Assembly: GCF_028748065.1 (NCBI RefSeq)
Contig: NZ_CP118166.1
Coordinates: forward strand, 1,069,501-1,133,500
Direction: 5' to 3'
Origin: Hyphococcus flavus
Lineage (GTDB): Bacteria > Pseudomonadota > Alphaproteobacteria > Caulobacterales > Parvularculaceae
Length of the DNA stretch: 64,000 nt
The notes beneath the pieces are model-generated. The model did not search any database. It saw only the letters and a program-made list of their open reading frames with translations, and had not been told where the DNA came from. Both the position numbers and the translations under genes were made by a program. Position 1 is the first letter of the stretch. Every line of letters begins with the position of its first letter. Below, in pieces: positions 45,192 to 53,693 of the stretch.

Positions 45192-46796
45192 ATGAAGATC
45201 AAAACTCTACAACTTAAAAATGGATACAAACGGTTTCACGATTTAACCATTGACCTCGGCGACAATCCCGCACGCATTGTTGCGCTTCTGGGCCCAAACG
45301 GTAGCGGCAAAAGTAGTGTCTTTGATGGAATGCTATTCCTGCAGAACAACCACAACCAAATCGGCGGAGAAGGTCATCGGCCTAATAAGTATCACTCAAT
45401 GCACGGTGAGACCAATTTTCAATCCAGCAATGTTTCTATTGAGTTTGACCAAGGCCAATACAATGAAGTTTACGCAGCAAAAAACAAAAGCGGGCAAGCA
45501 GGTACTATCTTCTCATTCAGGAGCTCTTATAGATATAATAGCCAACTCAACGTCACCCAAATCAAGTCGATAGAGGACATAAGCACAAATAATTATGGCG
45601 CTGGATCGGCCAGCGCTATCGACCAGAAAATGGACGTAAATTACCGAAGGCTGTTCGCATATTACAATAACTATCTTGAAGAAAAAGACTGCAGGCCTAG
45701 CGAAGCTAAAAAAGCTATTGTCAGTGAATTGAATGATTCACTAGAAAAATGTCTCGATATAAAAATCGATAACCTTGGAAATATCGAAGACAATAAAGGA
45801 TCTCTTTTTTTTACAAAATATGATCAAGCTACACCATATGAATTCGATGTATTATCGTCTGGAGAAAAAGAGGTCGTTGATATACTCTTAGACTTATTTT
45901 TAAGAAAGGAGCGATACTCCGACACAATCTACATTATTGACGAGCCAGAACTACACATAAACACATCAATTCAAAAGTTGTTGCTGTTGGAAATAGAAAA
46001 GCTTATTGGCGACCAGTGTCAAATATGGGTGGCCACACACAGCGTTGGCCTCATGAGAGCGCTGCAGTCAGACCTTAAAGATAAGTGCCAGATCATCTAT
46101 TTCGAACCAGGAAGAAATTACGGCACTGAAAGCATAACGCTATATCCAATCGAAAAAAATTACAGAACTTGGCGTGAGATTTTTCGCACTGCGTTAGATG
46201 ATCTCACAGAACTAGTTAGTCCGAAAAGAATTATCTATTGTGAAGGACGTGATAAGCCAGGCTCAAGTGGGATTGAACGTGGATTTGATGCAAAAATTTA
46301 TAATGAAATTTTTGGAAAAGCACACCCAGATACACTGTTCGTCTCTAGCGGAGGAAACACTGAACTAGATCAAAGAAGTAACATAGCAATGATGGTTCTA
46401 TCAAAGGCTTTGCCTACGTTAGAAATACTCGTGCTTAAGGATCGAGATATTATGCCGGACCGAGCAACTACAATAACCGACCGAACAACATATCTCGAGA
46501 ACAATCCGCAAAACCATCGCATGTTGAAACGAAAAGAGATCGAGAATTACCTTTTTGACAAATCTGTAATCGTAAGCTTTTGCGCGGCTAGGGGCTTGTC
46601 ATTTGATGAGGCTAGTTTCGATAAATTAGTTTCTGATATTAGTGATGAAGATGTGAAATCTCTAGCAAGCGAGATTAAAAACTGTTGTGGATTAGCCTCT
46701 AATTATGGAACCCAGCAATTTAAGTCGGAGCTTGCACAACATATCACGCCAGAAACACCCACATATACGGAGTTGCATTCGGTAATTTTCAACTAA
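45192..46796 (+). CDS. SMC-like ATPase fused to TOPRIM/DUF4435-like nuclease; probable defence protein
   Basis: 534 residues, AT-rich compared with all neighbours. Residues 1-300 are an ABC/SMC-type ATPase: the canonical N-terminus TLQLKNGYKRF, Walker A GPNGSGKSS (34-42), signature LSSGEK (221-226), Walker B IIDEPELH (Asp250, Glu251) and the switch VATHS (His283). Residues 345-460 look TOPRIM-like: IIYCEGRD (Glu351), LKDRD (Asp417, Asp419) and RKEIENYLF (Glu449, Glu451), a pattern of DUF4435. This is the domain content of the PARIS anti-phage system (AriA ATPase plus AriB DUF4435 nuclease) in a single chain; OLD-family nucleases are an alternative. Start at MKIKTLQL; upstream in-frame ATGs at 45150 and 45105 are less likely. 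Confidence 0.8.
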   Translation: MKIKTLQLKNGYKRFHDLTIDLGDNPARIVALLGPNGSGKSSVFDGMLFLQNNHNQIGGEGHRPNKYHSMHGETNFQSSNVSIEFDQGQYNEVYAAKNKSGQAGTIFSFRSSYRYNSQLNVTQIKSIEDISTNNYGAGSASAIDQKMDVNYRRLFAYYNNYLEEKDCRPSEAKKAIVSELNDSLEKCLDIKIDNLGNIEDNKGSLFFTKYDQATPYEFDVLSSGEKEVVDILLDLFLRKERYSDTIYIIDEPELHINTSIQKLLLLEIEKLIGDQCQIWVATHSVGLMRALQSDLKDKCQIIYFEPGRNYGTESITLYPIEKNYRTWREIFRTALDDLTELVSPKRIIYCEGRDKPGSSGIERGFDAKIYNEIFGKAHPDTLFVSSGGNTELDQRSNIAMMVLSKALPTLEILVLKDRDIMPDRATTITDRTTYLENNPQNHRMLKRKEIENYLFDKSVIVSFCAARGLSFDEASFDKLVSDISDEDVKSLASEIKNCCGLASNYGTQQFKSELAQHITPETPTYTELHSVIFN

Positions 46797-46834
46797 CTTC
46801 ACTCTCTTAAAACTGAACAATTCGGCTTTTCCGC

Positions 46835-47143
46835 CTAGTTTCTTTTCTTCTTGTCTATCAATACTGCCTGCTGCCATTTGCTGGGTTTCTTGTCAGTGCG
46901 GTGAATGCAGCCCGCCCAGCAGCAAGGGCGTTTTTGACCGTCGAGAAGCTCTTCTACAGCGCGTGTGATCCGTCTTACGCGGGTCTTCTCCTGTTTTGCG
47001 TCTTCAACCCAGCAAATGAATTCGTTCCGCCCGATCGGCGTCAGGCTTTCCCAGAGCGTTGTTACCTCTTTTGTCTCGGTCAACGCCTTGACGAAATCAG
47101 CGGGAAGATCGTGCACCAGGCCGCCTGAGAGTTTCTTTGCCAT
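46835..47143 (-). CDS. OmdA/YdeI-type small protein
   Basis: 102 residues. The body ALTETKEVTTLWESLTPIGRNEFICWVEDAKQEKTRVRRITRAVEELLDGQKRP matches the YdeI/OmpD-associated (OmdA) helical domain: a W-x-x-L-x-P-x-x-R start, I-x-W-V-x-x-A-K and the K-T-R-x-R-R-I repeat. The function is not firmly known; E. coli relatives have been tied to envelope stress. The C-terminus has CCWAGCIHR, three cysteines that could bind metal. It converges on the defence-like gene, 38 bp between stops. Confidence 0.85.
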   Translation of the reverse strand: MAKKLSGGLVHDLPADFVKALTETKEVTTLWESLTPIGRNEFICWVEDAKQEKTRVRRITRAVEELLDGQKRPCCWAGCIHRTDKKPSKWQQAVLIDKKKRN

Positions 47144-47249
47144 ATGCTCCGCTTACCAAATTTGCGTCGCCCGTCACAAGTCCGCATGAGACAGAGCGCA
47201 ACCATCACGCGGGCGCGCACGAGCCTGACAAATTCAACAGATCTGGAAC

Positions 47250-47720
47250 TTAGTCTTCGAGGGTGATGACAACGACGCTGCCGGGCGCGACGGCGACTTT
47301 CGTTTCGTCAAAGCGGGGCTTTCGCAGTTTCGGACGGAAGCCGTTGGAAAACGCCACCGGCTCCTTCGGGCGGCCGAGAAAACCGCCGCGATTAAGCACG
47401 CCGTCGCCGTTTTCATCCAAGTAAGCCGCGAAGGAATATTCGCCTGGCTCGAGACCGAGCAAAGAAACGACCGCGACGCCTTCCTCGTTCAACTCGCCCT
47501 GATGCTTCAGGCGTGCAAGTTCAAGGAAAGAATCTTCGCTATCGTAAACGGTAATGCGGACGGGCTGACCGGGCTTGGCTTTGAATTCTGTCTTCACCGC
47601 GGCGACGACAGAATTCGGATCGGCGTATTTTGCAAAAGCATCCGTCATAACGCCAGCGGAATCGGCGTGCGCAGCGCTTGCCGCCGCCAGAAGAACCCCA
47701 ATCCCCAACAATTTACGCAC
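47250..47720 (-). CDS. DUF2141-family exported protein
   Basis: 156 residues. Signal peptide (GIGVLLAAASAAHADSA) and the DUF2141 beta-rich domain: VRITVYDSEDSFLE, LEPGEYSFAAYLDENGDGVLNRGGFLGRPKEPVAFSNG. The D-x-N-x-D-G segment could bind calcium. The family is exported and of unknown function. A near-match to the CtrA box (TTTA-N7-TTAAC, 47801) lies about 80 bp upstream on the divergent side, so its promoter may be cell-cycle controlled; weak inference. Confidence 0.88.
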   Translation of the reverse strand: MRKLLGIGVLLAAASAAHADSAGVMTDAFAKYADPNSVVAAVKTEFKAKPGQPVRITVYDSEDSFLELARLKHQGELNEEGVAVVSLLGLEPGEYSFAAYLDENGDGVLNRGGFLGRPKEPVAFSNGFRPKLRKPRFDETKVAVAPGSVVVITLED

Positions 47721-47886
47721 GAGCTTTTGCTTTCCAGTTACGCGTTACAGACACTTTTCTTACGCCCCACCTAGGGCAAAATAAAGACTGCGCAATAGGT
47801 TTTACGGAACCTTAACCATATGATGCGCCTTGAACCTTTCGATTCAACTAAAATTAGAACCAATTCCCGGCAATGTGAGCGGCCTG

Positions 47887-48504
47887 TTACCGCCCCGCCA
47901 CGCCGCCGGTGACGAATCCGGCGATTTTGGGCATCCAGGGGACGTAATGCTGTTCCAGCGTCTCAATCCGGAAACCTGCAACGGAGACCATTTCCGCCGG
48001 TTTCCGGTTCAAATGACAGCCGCCGGCAAGCTTGCCCCAGACGCCGTTGATACGGCCCTGCCACCGGGCGACGCCCCGATCCGGGGCCGCGCCGTGTTCG
48101 AGAAAGACGAGTTTTCCATCAGGCTTCAACACCCGGCGCATCCCCGCCAGCGCCTGTTCGACGCCGGGTATCGTACACAGCGAAAACGTCACCAGCACTG
48201 TGTCGACAGATTCATCCGCCAGCGGAATTTCCTCGCCGGGAAGATCGAGCCATTCTACTGAAAAGGGCAGTTTCGAAACCTTTGGTTCAGCAAGCTTGCG
48301 CCAAGCCGCCGACGGCTCCAGCGCATAGAGATGCGAAACTTTTTCGCGGTCATAAAACGGTTCATTGTGACCTGATCCAAAACCGATCTCAAGAACGCGC
48401 CCTTGCGCTTTGGGCACGAACTTTGCGCGCTCATCGGAAATTGGTTTCATACCGCAAATGCAGGAGACAAGACGCGGCTCTATATTATCAGCGTAAAATC
48501 CCAT
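47887..48504 (-). CDS. Class I SAM-dependent methyltransferase, METTL7-like
   Basis: About 205 residues from MGFYADNIEPRLVSCICGM, chosen because AAGGA lies seven bases before this ATG; a longer form from 48552 adds an unconserved acidic leader. SAM site: GRVLEIGFGSGHN (motif I), YALEPSAAWRK (motif II), VDTVLVTFSLCTI (motif IV), VLKPDGKLVFLEHG. The WQGRINGVWGKLAGGCHLNR stretch is typical of the METTL7/UbiE-like type 11 group. The substrate is probably a lipid or quinone-like molecule; not proven. Confidence 0.88.
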   Translation of the reverse strand: MGFYADNIEPRLVSCICGMKPISDERAKFVPKAQGRVLEIGFGSGHNEPFYDREKVSHLYALEPSAAWRKLAEPKVSKLPFSVEWLDLPGEEIPLADESVDTVLVTFSLCTIPGVEQALAGMRRVLKPDGKLVFLEHGAAPDRGVARWQGRINGVWGKLAGGCHLNRKPAEMVSVAGFRIETLEQHYVPWMPKIAGFVTGGVAGR

Positions 48505-48628
48505 GACCGCATCCTTTGCCGTGGCGTCCGTTTCTTCGGGGGCGGGCTCCATAACAAACCGAGCCCTCCGGCGCTACAGTTTTTTCAGCATCCGAACGGC
48601 CGCCAACGAGCGTAGCTTCATGCTTGCT

Positions 48629-49633
48629 CTAGGGATTTGGCTCGCGGTTCGCATCGAGCCCAAGGATCACACGGTCCGGCGGCTTATGACCGTCGGCGAA
48701 CATCTTGATGTTGATGATCATCCGCTCGCCCATCTCCACCCGGCTTTCGACCGTGGCGGAGGCGAGATGCGGCAGCAGCACCACATTGGGCGCCTTTAAC
48801 AGCTTCTCGCTCGGCGCACCGCGCTCATAAACATCAAGCCCCGCCCCGGCGAGACGGCCGCCCTCTATCATATCGGCGAGCGCTTCTTCATCGACGATCT
48901 CGCCGCGTGAGATATTCACCACATAGGCGTGAGGCTGCAGCAACTCGAGCCGGCGGCGCGAGAGCAAATGAAACGTCGCCGGCGTATGCGGGCAATTGAC
49001 CGACACAATATCGACCCGGGCCAGCATCTGGTCGAGACTGTCCCAGTAGGTTGCTTCCAGCTCTTCTTCCATATGCGGATTGATCGGCGAACGGTTGTGA
49101 TAATGGATCGACAATCCAAACGCGCGCGCGCGGCGCGCAATCGCTTCGCCCACGCGTCCAAGGCCGATAATGCCGAGCTTTTTACCGCGCACGCGGCGGC
49201 CAAGCATCCATGTGGGCGACCAGCCGGGAAAGTTCCCGTCTTCAAGCGCGCGCACGCCTTCGGCCAGGCGTCGCGGCACCGCGACAATCAACGCCATCGC
49301 CATGTCAGCGGCGTCCTCAGCCAAGACCGAGGGCGTATTGGTGACAGTGATGCCGCGCTCATTGGCGGCGGCGATATCAATATGATCCGTACCGGCGCCA
49401 AAATTTGCGACCAGTTTCAGCCGGTCGCCCGCTGCCTCAAAAAAAGCAGCGTCAAGTTTATCGCCCAGCGTCGCCGCCAGAACGTCAACATCCTGCGCTA
49501 ACGACACGAGCGCCGCCGCCGAGAGCGGCGTATCGCGGTCATGCAGCTTCGTGTCGAACAAGTCTGACAGCCGCGCCTCAACCGATGCGGGCAGCCGCCT
49601 TGTCACGCCAACGCGGATACGGGTCGAACTCAT
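48629..49633 (-). CDS. D-isomer-specific 2-hydroxyacid dehydrogenase (glyoxylate/hydroxypyruvate reductase type)
   Basis: 334 residues with the full catalytic set: NAD-binding GIIGLGRVGEAIARRARAFG, active-site Arg in VVNISRGEIVDEEAL, Glu in GLDVYERGAPSE and His in LLPHLASATVESR. The family reduces glyoxylate, hydroxypyruvate or similar 2-oxo acids to D-hydroxyacids. With isocitrate lyase at 26612 it could handle surplus glyoxylate; they are not linked in an operon. The gene starts 122 bp from the divergent SH3 gene, with a CtrA box in between. Confidence 0.92.
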   Translation of the reverse strand: MSSTRIRVGVTRRLPASVEARLSDLFDTKLHDRDTPLSAAALVSLAQDVDVLAATLGDKLDAAFFEAAGDRLKLVANFGAGTDHIDIAAANERGITVTNTPSVLAEDAADMAMALIVAVPRRLAEGVRALEDGNFPGWSPTWMLGRRVRGKKLGIIGLGRVGEAIARRARAFGLSIHYHNRSPINPHMEEELEATYWDSLDQMLARVDIVSVNCPHTPATFHLLSRRRLELLQPHAYVVNISRGEIVDEEALADMIEGGRLAGAGLDVYERGAPSEKLLKAPNVVLLPHLASATVESRVEMGERMIINIKMFADGHKPPDRVILGLDANREPNP

Positions 49634-49682
49634 CGTAACGCCCTCCCGGCCAGGCGCGATCGCAGGAAAAATTCCGCGCCAG

Positions 49683-49698
49683 TTAACGGAAGCTTAAC
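49683..49698. promoter_or_regulatory. CtrA box
   Basis: TTAA-CGGAAGC-TTAAC matches the CtrA consensus TTAA-N7-TTAAC exactly. It lies in the 122-bp divergent region, 58 bp before the SH3 gene and 50 bp before the 2-hydroxyacid dehydrogenase start, so either or both promoters may be under CtrA control. The sequence match is exact; binding is inferred. Confidence 0.7.
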
Positions 49699-49755
49699 CG
49701 CTCTGTCGTTGTTTAAGGGTTTATTCATCATCACCGGTTCGAGCGTACGGAATTC

Positions 49756-50334
49756 ATGCAGCGTAAAGGCTTATTCCCGGCCATCATTACTGGCCTCTTT
49801 CTATATTTGACCGGAGCCGCCCCCTTAGCGCAAGCCGTTGAGGCAAAAGGACTTCGCGTCACTGACCCGGACCAAATCCGGCTTGATACGCCGTCTGGCC
49901 TGCCAGTGCCGCGTATGGTTTCCCTCAAATCGGGGAAAACTTATTGCCGAACTGGACCATCGTTCGAACACCCCATTGAACTGACCTTCATGCGCAAGGG
50001 TCTGCCGGTTATGGTGATCGCTGAAACCACCGATTACTGGCGCAAAATTCGCGACCTTGAGGGCGATGAATGCTGGACCCACAAATCGACCCTTTCAGGC
50101 GCTGAAACCGCACTGGTGTTGCGGGACGGGCTCGTTCTTCATGCCCGGCCCCAGGCAAACGCCCCCGCCAGGGCCCGGCTGGGCCGCGGCGTCATCGCCT
50201 ATATCGAGGACGCCCGCAACGGCTGGCTGAAAGTCTCTGCAGACGGCGTAAAGGGCTGGGCCAGCGTGGAGGCGTTCTGGGGGGCGAAAGCCGCCGCACC
50301 TATCGCCATAGCGAATGCTGCGACGCATAATTGA
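49756..50334 (+). CDS. Exported SH3-domain protein
   Basis: 192 residues with a signal peptide (FLYLTGAAPLAQAVEA) and two bacterial SH3 (SH3b) domains: SLKSGKTYCRTGPSFEHPIEL ... PVMVIAETTDYWRKIRDLEGDECWTHKSTL, and LHARPQANAPARARLGRGVIAYIEDARNGWLKVSADGVKGWASVEAFWG. SH3b modules bind the cell wall. Being preceded by a perfect CtrA box, it is a good candidate for a cell-cycle-timed envelope protein. No hydrolase domain is attached. Confidence 0.9.
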   Translation: MQRKGLFPAIITGLFLYLTGAAPLAQAVEAKGLRVTDPDQIRLDTPSGLPVPRMVSLKSGKTYCRTGPSFEHPIELTFMRKGLPVMVIAETTDYWRKIRDLEGDECWTHKSTLSGAETALVLRDGLVLHARPQANAPARARLGRGVIAYIEDARNGWLKVSADGVKGWASVEAFWGAKAAAPIAIANAATHN

Positions 50335-50417
50335 CCAAAAGTGAGCGCATCTATACCAAGCGCGTTAAATGAAACCGCACCGTTTACGGGCGGCGTTGAC
50401 AGTTTCCGACAGGGCGC

Positions 50418-50951
50418 ATGAGCGAAGCAAAAAACAGTTACAACCGCGAAGAACTCCTCGAATGCGGCTATCACGGCCTACGAGGCAAGGGCACGGCGCA
50501 ATTGCCGGTGCCGCCAATGCTGATGTTTGACCGCATCACCCATATCAGCGACGACGGCGGTCAATACGGCAAGGGCCGTGTTGAAGCCGAACTCGATATC
50601 AATCCCGACCTCTGGTTTTTCGATTGCCACTTTCCGAACGACCCGGTGATGCCCGGCTGTCTTGGCCTCGACGCCCTGTGGCAGCTCGTCGGGTTTTTCC
50701 TCACCTGGACTGGCGCACCCGGCCATGGCCGCGCGCTCGGCTCCAAGGAAGTAAAATTCGCCGGCATGGTTGTTCCGACCGCCAAGAAGGTTACCTATGA
50801 ACTTGATATCCGGCGTATGATGCGCCGGCCATTGATCCTCGGCATTGCCGACGGGATCATGAAAGTCGACGGTCGCCAGATCTACACCGCGAAGGATTTG
50901 CGGGTGGGCCTCTTCTCAGAAGAGGAATTGGCGGCCGGGCTGTCACTTTAA
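50418..50951 (+). CDS. fabA: 3-hydroxydecanoyl-ACP dehydratase/isomerase FabA
   Basis: 177 residues. Catalytic His in [23 protein letters not shown], the FabA signature, and Asp in the same helix. It makes trans-2 and then cis-3-decenoyl-ACP, the branch point for unsaturated fatty acids. It heads an operon fabA-fabB-small membrane protein-fabI. The ATG follows the SH3 gene by 83 bp with an ACAGGGCGC upstream region. Confidence 0.96.
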   Translation: MSEAKNSYNREELLECGYHGLRGKGTAQLPVPPMLMFDRITHISDDGGQYGKGRVEAELDINPDLWFFDCHFPNDPVMPGCLGLDALWQLVGFFLTWTGAPGHGRALGSKEVKFAGMVVPTAKKVTYELDIRRMMRRPLILGIADGIMKVDGRQIYTAKDLRVGLFSEEELAAGLSL

Positions 50952-50988
50952 GAGACAACCGTTTTCAACAGAAAACGAAAGGATCATT

Positions 50989-52203
50989 ATGCGGCGCTGC
51001 GTGATCACCGGCATGGGAATCGTTTCCTCCATCGGCTCGAATGTCGAGGAAGTCAAAGCCTCTCTTTACGAAAGTAAGTCAGGCACGGCGCATGATGAAA
51101 GCTTCGCCGAACACGGCTTCAAGTGTCAGGTGTCTGCACGTCCGGCGCTGAACTATGAGGATGTTCTGGACCGCCGCACGCGCCGGTTCATGGGCGAGGG
51201 CGCAGGCTGGAATTACATCGCCATGCAGGAGGCGATTGAGCAATCTGGCCTCGCCGAAGATGAAATCAGCCACCCGCTGACCGGCATCATTATGGGGTCC
51301 GGCGGGCCGTCAACCAAAGCCATTGTCGAGGCCGCCGACATCAACCGCAAAACCGGATCGCCAAAGAGAATTGGACCGACCGTTGTGCCGAAAGCCATGG
51401 CGTCCACCAACTCGGCGACGCTCGCGGTTCCGTTCAAGATTTTGGGCGTCAATTATTCGATTTCTTCTGCATGTGCGACGTCCGTTCATTGCGTCGGCGC
51501 GGCGGCCGAACAAATCATGTGGGGCAAGCAGGACGTCGTTTTCGCCGGCGGCGGCGAGGAACTCGACTGGACGCTCGCCAATATTTTTGACGCCATGGGC
51601 GCCATGTCCACCGGCTATAATGAACGCGCCGGCGTCGCGAGCCGCGCCTATGACAAGGACCGCGACGGCTTCGTCATTGCTGGCGGCGCAGCGGTCGTCG
51701 TGCTTGAAGAGTATGAGCGCGCGAAAAAACGCGGCGCGCCCATCCTCGGGGAAATCGTGGGTTACTTCGCCAATTCGGACGGCTATGACATGGTGCAGCT
51801 TTCCGGCGAAGGCGCGGTTCGCTGCATGCGCGGCGCGCTCGAAACCGTCCGTACGCCAATCGACTACATCAACCCGCACGGCACCTCGACGCCGGTCGGC
51901 GATCAGAAAGAAACGCAAGCCATTCGCGAAGTCTTCGGGTCTGAAATCCCGCCATTTTCCTCAACGAAATCCCTCACGGGGCATTCGCTCGGCGCCACAG
52001 GGGCGCAAGAATTAGTGTACGGGCTCATCATGATGCGCGACAAGTTCCTTGCCGCCTCGGCGCATATCGAAAACATCGATCCGGAATTTGAAGACCTGCC
52101 GATCATCCGCGAAACGGTGGACAACGCCAAGATCGACAGCTTCCTCACAAACAGTTTCGGCTTTGGCGGCACCAACGCCTGTCTCGCCGTCACGCGGGCC
52201 TAA
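50989..52203 (+). CDS. fabB: 3-oxoacyl-ACP synthase I FabB
   Basis: 404 residues. Condensing enzyme triad: Cys in SISSACATSVHCVG, His in INPHGTSTPVGD and His in KSLTGHSLGATG, with FGFGGTNACLAV at the C-terminus. With FabA it extends the cis-unsaturated intermediate. The start MRRCVITGMGIVSSIG is canonical; 37 bp after fabA with an AAAGGATC ribosome site. Confidence 0.96.
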   Translation: MRRCVITGMGIVSSIGSNVEEVKASLYESKSGTAHDESFAEHGFKCQVSARPALNYEDVLDRRTRRFMGEGAGWNYIAMQEAIEQSGLAEDEISHPLTGIIMGSGGPSTKAIVEAADINRKTGSPKRIGPTVVPKAMASTNSATLAVPFKILGVNYSISSACATSVHCVGAAAEQIMWGKQDVVFAGGGEELDWTLANIFDAMGAMSTGYNERAGVASRAYDKDRDGFVIAGGAAVVVLEEYERAKKRGAPILGEIVGYFANSDGYDMVQLSGEGAVRCMRGALETVRTPIDYINPHGTSTPVGDQKETQAIREVFGSEIPPFSSTKSLTGHSLGATGAQELVYGLIMMRDKFLAASAHIENIDPEFEDLPIIRETVDNAKIDSFLTNSFGFGGTNACLAVTRA

Positions 52204-52206
52204 CCG

Positions 52207-52398
52207 TTGAACGCATCCGCGCTCATCGCCATTCTTGTCTCCGCGGGGATCGCCACGCTTGGCCTGTGGTGGTTCCGGTTCATTCTGCCGGTCATTCGAA
52301 AGCAGCCAAAAAATACCCGCTACGGCGTTTACGCGCTCATCTGGCTCGCCTATTTCATCCTCTCCATGTTACTGATCGGCTCAGCGGCCGGGACCTGA
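52207..52398 (+). CDS. Small membrane protein in the fab operon
   Basis: 63 residues, starting with TTG four bases after the fabB stop. Two membrane helices (about 4-24 and 42-60) with a basic RKQPKNTRYG loop between. Not a recognised family; the position between fabB and fabI suggests co-translation. The start codon is weak, so the frame is likely but not certain. Confidence 0.6.
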   Translation: MNASALIAILVSAGIATLGLWWFRFILPVIRKQPKNTRYGVYALIWLAYFILSMLLIGSAAGT

Positions 52399-52418
52399 TC
52401 TCAAAGGAACAAAAAGAC

Positions 52419-53234
52419 ATGAGCGAAATTCCGTTCCCGAAGGGCGAATTGATGAAAGGCAAGCGCGGACTTGTCATGGGCGTCGCCAACAAGAACTCAA
52501 TCGCCTGGGGCATCGCGCAACAGCTCGTCGCACAAGGCGCAGAGCTGGCCTTTTCCTACATCCCGGCTATGGAAAGCCGTGTGAAATCGCTAGCCGAGAC
52601 GATTGGCGTCGACTTCTTCGTCGAAGCAGACGTTATGAGCGACGATGATATGGACGCGGCCTTCGCCGAAATTAAAAACAAATGGGGCACGATCGACTTC
52701 CTCGTCCATTCCATCGCGTTTACGGACAAGGACGCGCTGAAAGGCTCCTTCGTTGAAAACACCACGCGGCAGAATTTCAAAGACACGATGGATGTTTCCG
52801 CATTTTCATTCGTTGATGCGGCGCGCCGGTCAGCGGAGTTGATGCCCAATGGCGGCGCCATGATCACGCTTACCTATCTCGGCTCGGAACGGACCGTTCC
52901 TAATTACAACGTCATGGGTGTCGCGAAAGCGACGCTTGAAGCGTCCATGCGCTATGTCGCTCGCGACCTTGGGCCAAAAGGCATTCGCGTCAACGCCATC
53001 TCCGCCGGGCCGATGAAAACGCTCGCCATGGCCGGCATTACGGGCGGGCGCCAGTTGATGTCTACCGGACGCGATTGGTCTCTATTGAAACAGGACACGT
53101 CTATCGAGGGCGTTGCCGGCGCAGCACTATACCTGTTGTCCGATCTCGGCTTTTCCTGCGCAGGCGAAGTCCTTCACGTCGATGCGGGCTTCCATGCCGT
53201 CGCCGTTCCGGACAGTGTGGCGCACAAGGAATAG
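52419..53234 (+). CDS. fabI: Enoyl-ACP reductase FabI
   Basis: 271 residues from MSEIPFPKGELM. NADH-binding GLVMGVANKNSIAWGIAQQL, the Y-x6-K catalytic pair in NYNVMGVAKATLE and SAGPMKTLA. Last step of each fatty acid elongation cycle and the triclosan target. An AAAGGAAC ribosome site supports this start. It lies 20 bp after the small membrane protein gene and completes the operon. Confidence 0.96.
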   Translation: MSEIPFPKGELMKGKRGLVMGVANKNSIAWGIAQQLVAQGAELAFSYIPAMESRVKSLAETIGVDFFVEADVMSDDDMDAAFAEIKNKWGTIDFLVHSIAFTDKDALKGSFVENTTRQNFKDTMDVSAFSFVDAARRSAELMPNGGAMITLTYLGSERTVPNYNVMGVAKATLEASMRYVARDLGPKGIRVNAISAGPMKTLAMAGITGGRQLMSTGRDWSLLKQDTSIEGVAGAALYLLSDLGFSCAGEVLHVDAGFHAVAVPDSVAHKE

Positions 53235-53250
53235 ACAAAAGCAAGCGCTT

Positions 53251-53691
53251 GTGAACCAACCGCAATGCCAGACGGCGGATGACATCATTCAACGCCTCGC
53301 CTTGTCGCCGCATCCCGAAGGCGGATGGTTTCGCGAGACATGGCGGGCTGAAGCATCTATTGGCCAGCGCCCGAGCGGCACAGCGATATATTACCTCTTA
53401 AAGGCTGGCGAGCGTTCTCAGTGGCATCGCGTGGATGCGGTAGAGATTTGGCATTACTACGCGGGCGCGCCGCTGGAACTTTCCCTGTCGAATAACGGCA
53501 AGACCATACGTAATCAAAAGCTTGGCGCCGACATTTCGAACAATGAAACGCCTCAGGTCATCGTTCCGAAAGATTGCTGGCAGTCAGCGGAAAGTTTAGG
53601 CGCGTGGACGCTGGTCGGTTGCACCGTGTCGCCGGGATTTCAGTTCGAGGGTTTTGAAATGGCGCCTGAAGACTGGTCGCCAAGCGCGTAG
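53251..53691 (+). CDS. DUF985/cupin-5 family protein
   Basis: 146 residues beginning with GTG (VNQPQC) seventeen bases after fabI. The double-stranded beta-helix is shown by LALSPHPEGGWFRETWRA, AIYYLLKAGERSQWHRVDAVEIWHYYAGAPLEL and GCTVSPGFQFEGFEMA. The DUF985 cupins are of uncertain function. It may share the fab transcript. It converges on the desaturase with 2 bp between stops. Confidence 0.9.
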   Translation: MNQPQCQTADDIIQRLALSPHPEGGWFRETWRAEASIGQRPSGTAIYYLLKAGERSQWHRVDAVEIWHYYAGAPLELSLSNNGKTIRNQKLGADISNNETPQVIVPKDCWQSAESLGAWTLVGCTVSPGFQFEGFEMAPEDWSPSA

Positions 53692-53693
53692 GC

